64,000 nucleotides of DNA from Isoetes taiwanensis. Taxonomy: Eukaryota > Streptophyta > Lycopodiopsida > Isoetales > Isoetaceae. This document shows positions 59,114-64,000 of the stretch, piece after piece (within the stretch, counting starts at the first letter, position 1; each line of letters opens with the position of its first letter). The notes under the pieces were generated by a model that ran no database searches, was not told where the DNA came from, and saw only the letters and a list, made by a program, of their open reading frames with translations. Made by a program: the position numbers and the translations under genes. Location of the stretch: positions 23,809,568 to 23,873,567 of the forward strand of contig JAJEKV010000006.1 in NCBI GenBank assembly GCA_021234155.1, read 5' to 3'.

Positions 59114-59257
59114 ATCATGAGCTCCATCTGAGTATAGAAATTATATATGCATTTGAATCCATGAGTAAATCCAGTGGTTGAAAATATTATTAGGTCTTAT
59201 AATGTTCATGAATATTACAAATTTATACATTTGATACCTAACTTATAATGGTACTCT

Positions 59258-59737
59258 ATGCAGCTAGAAAAACTTGCTGGTGCTCATGTAATAGCCACAT
59301 GTGGGGCATGGAATGTCGAGTTAATTAAAAGCCTAGGTGCTGATGAAGTGCTAGACTACAAGACTCCAGAAGGGATTGCATTAAAGAGCCCTTCGAGTTG
59401 CAAATTTAATGTCGTCATTCATTGGCATAAATGGGGATTCCTTTTGGTCTACATTTCAAATGTTCTTGCTAGAAGAGCGGTGAGTGGTCGATCTTAACGC
59501 TACTTTAGGTGCAATCATGAGGAGTGGTCTTATGTTCCTTACCTTGGCAAAGCAAAAGTTGCTACCTTATTTCGGTCACCAAATAGCAAGGATCTTAAAA
59601 TTCTAATGGACTTAATCAAAGATGGTAAATTGAAAAATCGATAGTTGATTCCAAGTACACCTTTAGCGTATCTTGAGCAAGCATGGACAAAGTGTTCTCA
59701 ACGACATGCTACGGTAAAATCTTAGTGGAAATAGCCA
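59258..59737 (+). pseudogene. Quinone oxidoreductase pseudogene (MDR superfamily)
   Basis: After an acceptor-like 'actctatgcag' (59252-59262) the frame reads QLEKLAGAHVIATCGAWNVE and LIKSLGADEVLDYKTPEG. This is the NADPH-binding Rossmann part typical of plant chloroplast-envelope quinone oxidoreductase-like proteins. In shifted frames come IMRSGLMFLTLAKQKLLPYF, KDLKILMDLIKDGKLK and LEQAWTKCSQRHATVK, matching the family's C-terminal half. There are at least three frameshifts or stops. The retained acceptor suggests a genomic copy, not an mRNA-derived one. Exons upstream of 59258 are missing, replaced by the hAT-like unit. Confidence 0.75.
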
Positions 59738-60400
59738 AACTATGATTACGTACATTGTGGTGATGGCTTATTGATTTTTGAACTTTTATGTATTTATTCC
59801 TTTGTATATTTCTGTTATTGTAATTCAATACTAGTTTGTTCCATTTTTCTAGATTTATCTTCACTCTTATAATGCGCGATACCAACAGACAGACACTCCA
59901 TACCAGAACAACTACAAAAAGTGATTCTAGGGACAATCATCATGTAATAAACCGAGCGTCTTAAATATCATCTTGAACCAAAGAAAATACAGGATGTATT
60001 TGTGGACAAAGAGTTTTTTCTGTGTTGTGATATTAAAGTCAAAGCACACTGGTTCAAACATGACAGTGGATGATATTCTAAACCGTAATAAACACTCTTT
60101 TAGTTACATTTGATGAAACTACCTCTCATCTTGTTTATGACTTCTCTTCAAGTACAAATTTTTCTTAAACGAGGACTTAGGCATTTTTAGTTTACACCAG
60201 TTTGCTTCATATTTCCAATCCACGTTGTAGATTGTTGATAACACATGAAGCATTGTCCTTTAATGTTCCTTCCCATCCCATGTTTGCTGGCCTCAAGGGG
60301 TGTTATTGGCCATTGCACTAAATGTTTTACATCATATGCGTTGAATGGATGTAAACACAATGGACTTATTATAATGGTCAATTACAATGGTCAATTGTAG

Positions 60401-60465
60401 ACGCATCAATGGGCCTTGCAAAGGAAGGAAGGAAGGAAGGAAGGAAGGGCAACCCATTGATGCGT
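60401..60465. repeat. (GGAA)n microsatellite inside a 13-bp inverted repeat
   Basis: Seven AAGG units (60420-60448) lie between 'acgcatcaatggg' (60401-60413) and its exact inverse 'cccattgatgcgt' (60453-60465). The structure can fold into a hairpin with a purine loop. Confidence 0.75.
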
Positions 60466-60739
60466 TAGCATCTTGTTTTATTAGACTGTTTAGCATACTA
60501 ACTAGTTATAATTGGTATTGGAAAAATTGAAAAGGAAATAGACTTTTACTTAGAAGTGAACATAAAAAATTCCATAATATTATAGCAAAGGTATTACAAC
60601 ATAAATCCAGGTCCAAAATGACAATCTAAATATTGAATGACCTCTTATCCGAATGTCTATCACATCAAATCATCGGAGTTATCTCCTTCATTTTTGGAAA
60701 GATGCCAAAGCATTCGAAGGTTTTTCGATGCACTAACAA

Positions 60740-61155
60740 TCATAACTTTGGCAACAACTCACCCATCAGATAATCATCCGTCTCATAATTCGATACCAAA
60801 TATGGTTCTACAAACAAAAAATTATTCAAGTTGTAGTAGCACTTATAAGCAAAGTTATCAACTATAAATGTATTTTCTGAGTTATATTTACCGAAACGCT
60901 TATCATAAACCTTTTCTAAGGTCTTAATAAATATAGATGTCGTTCCATAGTTTCTTAGGGTAATAGAGGATCCAACACACTCCGTCCGTGACCAAATAAA
61001 AGCAAAGGATTTTATGACTGAAAATGGAAGAACTGTAGTTAGAGCTGATCTGATACTTTCCAAATCCTGTTCTGACCAAATAGCCACATCAAAAACTTTT
61101 AAACAAGTCAAGAACTCAAGAACGAAGAAATATGTGCCTCGTTTTCGTCTCGATC
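60740..61155 (-). pseudogene. FCP1-like (HAD) phosphatase fragment
   Basis: The minus frame reads EFLTCLKVFDVAIWSEQDLE, SVIKSFAFIWSRTECVGSS, FIKTLEKVYDKRFGKYNSEN and TFIVDNFAYKCYYNLNNFLF. It matches the FCP1/SCP homology domain (FDVaIWSs, then fvWdq..C, then 'yn..NTlliDDspyk'). The N-terminal DxDxT active-site block is missing, and the second Asp pair reads DN, so it would be inactive. A stop follows at LLPKL near 60740. Its start overlaps, in a different frame, the terminal exon of the ParB/methyltransferase-like gene, so it is either a remnant of a second gene or the tail of a fusion broken by frameshift. Confidence 0.6.
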
Positions 61156-63870
61156 GGCATCACATAGTTGATAGGCACTCGTCCTTTCTGGCACGAATAG
61201 AGAAGAACTGCTTCCATCTGGCCTATCATATTCGTCTACGTCTGATTTATTTGCATCATTTTCAATCTCCTCTATATCATTCCTCTCATCACCATCACCA
61301 TGATCACCATCACCATGATCCAACTCAACCTGATGCAAATCTCTAGGTTCTTGCAAATATCCTTGATGGTCCAACTCCTCAATGGGAGTATCTTCTAGAA
61401 CCCTAGATTGATGAAGGCCATCCCAGTCAGTTTCTGGCTCAAACCTAAGAAAACAATTCATCAGTAAAATTTTACGGACTTGAGTCCGACCCATCAACTT
61501 TTCCAAAGCACTATAACATGAAAAGGATGCCAATTCAATGATAAAGGTAAAAGAGATGAACAAGAGAACATGAGAGAAGAAGGAGAATGAGAAAATCATA
61601 TCTTACAGTATTTGCTGCCTAGCAAGTAAGATTGCTGCTGCTTTTGCACTGCTAGCAAGTGGCTTTGGTATGCCAACTTGATTAGTATCACTAACTTGGA
61701 TAGCATCTTCACTAACTTGGATAGCATCTTCAATGGCTTGCTTTTTTATAACATTTGTGTTTTGAGGATCTTCATCTTCAATTTCGGTACTCCCCTTCTT
61801 TATAAAGTTTACAACATCATATAAAAACTTATCACAAAATACTTTCTCGGACTCCCCAGCTACGATAGAGATAGCTTTATAACCAGAGCAAATAGCTGCT
61901 TGGGCCAGTGTACCATGAAGGTACCACTCACATACCATAGTTTGTTTCTCACAAAAAGAGTTTATAAAATATTTTGCCACTTGAGCCCTCAAAGGCACTA
62001 CGTTCACTGACCCTCCATTCATACCCACATCTGCATAAGAAGGGCCATCAGAAATATTTTTTTTTTCCACAATCAAGCTCCATTTTCTTGTTGATTGTGA
62101 AACACACTTCCATAGGATCTTTTCCAAGTAACACTGTTTGGATTGCAGTCCACATACTCTAGGTTTTGAAATCATAACTATAAGAAGATAAGAGATACCA
62201 CTGGAAGCTATATCTGATTTTGATATCTGATGTTCGTATATTGCATTCACAATTTGCTTAGCACCTTCAATCGAATGAGCTGATGATATAGCAACACAAC
62301 ATTGAGGACCCATTGGAGACAAGATGCATACAGTATACATGTTTAACAATGTCATATCTGAACAACTTTGCCAAAAATGCTCAAAGTCATTGGCATCCCA
62401 CATTTCCTTGCTTTTGCTGGAGTGCAAATCGACAAAAAATAAACTGATTGGTGCTTTCGGAAGATACTTACCACCTATACCTTTGCAACCTATAGATAAT
62501 TCAAAAAATTGTACATCTTCAGGATTGAACATTCGAGATTGCATTCCCAACTTTTCGGAGCGAATCCTTTACCGTATCTGGCAACTCAGCTGTCTTTGTA
62601 TTCTTCTGTAAAAATGTTTTAAGATACCATGATGACATGGAGATATATGTCTTTAGATCCTCATCACTTATACTGTAAGACTTTGCATGCTCCTCATAAT
62701 CACTATTCAAATCTTTTACTGTGTTTATATATTGAGCAATGCCTTCTTTCATTGCTCTCTTCCTTTTATAAGTAGTTGCACAATCAGCCACATCAACCAG
62801 ATCCTTTCTTTCCTTTGGCTTTTTTAATACCACCTCACCGCTTAATATTTTTTCTGTTAGTGGAAGCATGTCATCACCCAAACCCAGCCTCATGAAAGGA
62901 ATGTTGAAGAATGTTAGGCTTGGCTTTTCAGGAGGATTACCTGTCCAGTCATTTAAATCCATATCCATCCACCTATCGAAAATTAAATTCCAATTATTCC
63001 ATGCTTGGTCAGAAAGAGTAATAAATTCGTAGTGTTCACCCAGCCTTGGTTTATTTGACTCGTTCCTCTTTGCCGATTTATTTATAATGGTATATTTTGC
63101 GAATTCTTCAAATTCCTATATTACATCCAATAAGATTTAACACAAATCTAACAGCGACCAAGAGCAATCCATTGATTTCTAGCATGCTTCAATTGATCAA
63201 CATATGGACTTCATTAAAACAAGAAGTAAATCGTTAGTAAGGGTAAAAGCATGTTAGGGTGTCCCTTAAAAAGTATTATTTAGTGACCAAAAAAGTACCT
63301 AAAAAGGTACCCAGGACTGGGTACTGGGTACCCGTGTAATGTCTCAATAAAAGTTACATTTTAGAACTTTTATATATATTTTGGTCTCCAGTAGCATTAT
63401 CTTTATCTTAACTTTGAATATTAATGCATCCTTGACTTTTATTTTGGACCTTTGTACTAGTTTTAATGAGAATAAAAATGAGAAAGTACCCAGTTCTGAA
63501 GTACCTAGTGTATGTACTTTTGCAGGTTCCAAAAGTGGTACACCCTAACATGCTTTTACCCTAAATAAAAAACAACAAGAAATAGAAAAAATAATAAATA
63601 GCACGATTACCTTTCATAATGTGAGACAACATTAATATTATTCTGGACATGACTGAGCAAGGCTAGAGTGCTACTTTTCGTTTCCCCTGATAATACTCTA
63701 CATTTCCTCATCTCGTAAAGTTTTTTCATATCATTGGAGATTATATGAGATGGAAGCTTGAGTAATGCTTGGGCAGCCATTGCTGAATGCTGTCCTTCTA
63801 TAACATAGAAGAGAACATTTGGCTTACTCAAGTCCTCTTTAGATTTCCAAGTTATTGGAAATCCCATATT
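61108..63870 (-). CDS. ParB-like plus methyltransferase-like multi-exon gene (5' end outside or uncertain)
   Basis: Proposed exons: 63870-63610, 63115-about 62550, about 62550-61605, 61445-61108. Exon 1 has VLFYVIEGQHSAMAAQALL, a ParB/Srx-type GQH motif, then LALLSHVQNNINVV. Exon 2 encodes a charged helical part (WNNWNLIFDRWMDMDLNDW). The third part has PISLFFVDLHSSKSKEMWD, where β-class DNA methyltransferases carry DPPY, and later MVCEWYLHGTLAQAAICSGY with KAISIVAGES, where they carry D.F.GsGTt for SAM. The last intron (61604-61446, GTAAGA...TTTCTTAG) keeps the frame. The tail is acidic (HGDGDHGDGDERND). A frame change near 62550 and a phase mismatch after exon 1 leave open a hidden exon, error or decay. 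Loss of DPPY argues against normal catalysis. Confidence 0.5.
63238..63564. mobile_element. 321-bp Tourist-like MITE in an intron
   Basis: The terminal inverted repeat GGGTAAAAGCATGTTAGGGT lies at 63241 and its inverse ends at 63561. TAA is duplicated on both sides (63238-63240 and 63562-63564), the PIF/Harbinger pattern. The interior carries several ggtacc-containing inverted words. It lies within the first intron of the ParB/methyltransferase-like gene. Confidence 0.85.
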
Positions 63871-64000
63871 CTATCATGCGGAGAACATCTGCGGGGGGGG
63901 GTTTTACAAGGAAAATCCATCATAGAAGTCATAATCTCTTCCATGTGATGCTTACAATATCCTCGTGATTGTACTTTGCGGCTTTTACCTTGACAAAGTC
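63871..64000 (-). other. Possible upstream intron or exon boundary at the window edge
   Basis: A run of nine G bases (63892-63900) appears as a C run on the gene's strand, upstream of an acceptor-like 'catgatag' ending at 63871. Frames before it include HHMEEIMTSMMDFPC, which looks coding. A homopolymer length error or an intron could both explain the frame break. More sequence beyond 64000 is needed to decide. Confidence 0.35.

Larger units (their letters stand above)
56569..59121. mobile_element. Composite hAT-like unit with one 8-bp target duplication
   Basis: Two directly repeated elements of about 1.2 kb (56577-57778 and 57918-59113) flank 139 bp of KH-domain sequence. The outer ends read CAGTGAGG...CCTCACTG. 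They are bounded by ATCATGAG on both sides (56569-56576 and 59114-59121), a perfect 8-bp duplication as expected for hAT transposition. Flanking bases on both sides join to a sensible uninterrupted site. The inner ends have no matching 8-mers. The unit therefore behaves as though it was inserted once as a whole. Confidence 0.75.

Noticed and set aside
61014-61346. Plus-strand frame with an HHHHHDHHHHD run
   Set aside because: It is antisense to the acidic Asp/Gly/His tail encoded by the minus-strand gene.

Overview
This window is nuclear DNA from a land plant. The evidence is plant-type introns, a plant ELM2/SANT-family pseudogene, a plant quinone-oxidoreductase pseudogene, a KH-domain fragment of plant type, and plant LTR elements whose primer sites match initiator-methionine tRNA. 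The LINE reverse transcriptase style hints at a seed-free plant or gymnosperm, but the species cannot be fixed. Most of the window is transposon-derived. Only two loci look possibly functional: an intron-containing gene at 49.5-50.7 kb and a multi-exon gene at 61.1-63.9 kb, both on the minus strand.

Layout. 1-5.2 kb is mostly unique sequence with degenerate tandem repeats and one exon-like pair at 3.6-3.9 kb. 5.2-10.2 kb holds a 4-copy tandem array, a foldback-like inverted repeat with G-rich and C-rich tracts inside it, and several dispersed duplications. At 11.3-16.7 kb a degenerate LINE (LINE-A) sits inside what looks like a Copia-type LTR, and a small poly-T-headed insertion sits at the LINE's 3' end.

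From 16.9 to 41.2 kb there is a nested stack. The outermost layer is a second, minus-strand LINE (LINE-B). Its reverse transcriptase is split by a 22.8-kb Gypsy-type LTR element (17,887-40,657) that keeps LTRs, PBS, PPT and a near-perfect 5-bp target duplication. That element encodes only a gag fragment and has an internal 2.04-kb tandem duplication. Its second repeat unit is split by a 13.4-kb composite of another Gypsy family (22,434-35,837). The composite has four LTRs, the two outermost in inverted orientation, and is bounded by a perfect 5-bp target duplication (AGGGC).

41-48 kb carries an ELM2/SANT-type pseudogene, a 75-bp tandem duplication, a large Tourist-like MITE and a possible first exon. 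48.8-54.4 kb carries a polymerase III B-box remnant, the small minus-strand gene, an orphan DUF8039-like fragment and a stray gag fragment of the 13.4-kb composite's family. At 56.6-59.1 kb two directly repeated 1.2-kb hAT-like non-autonomous elements flank a 139-bp KH-domain fragment, and the whole unit is bounded by one perfect 8-bp target duplication. A quinone oxidoreductase pseudogene follows.

The last 3.3 kb holds a minus-strand spliced gene whose product resembles a ParB-like domain joined to a DNA-methyltransferase-like fold with altered catalytic motifs. An FCP1-like phosphatase fragment lies immediately downstream in another frame. This locus and the two composite transposon structures are the most interesting parts of the window. 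Differences between repeat copies often fall at CTG/CAG sites, so some of the apparent frameshifts may be base-calling errors rather than real damage.
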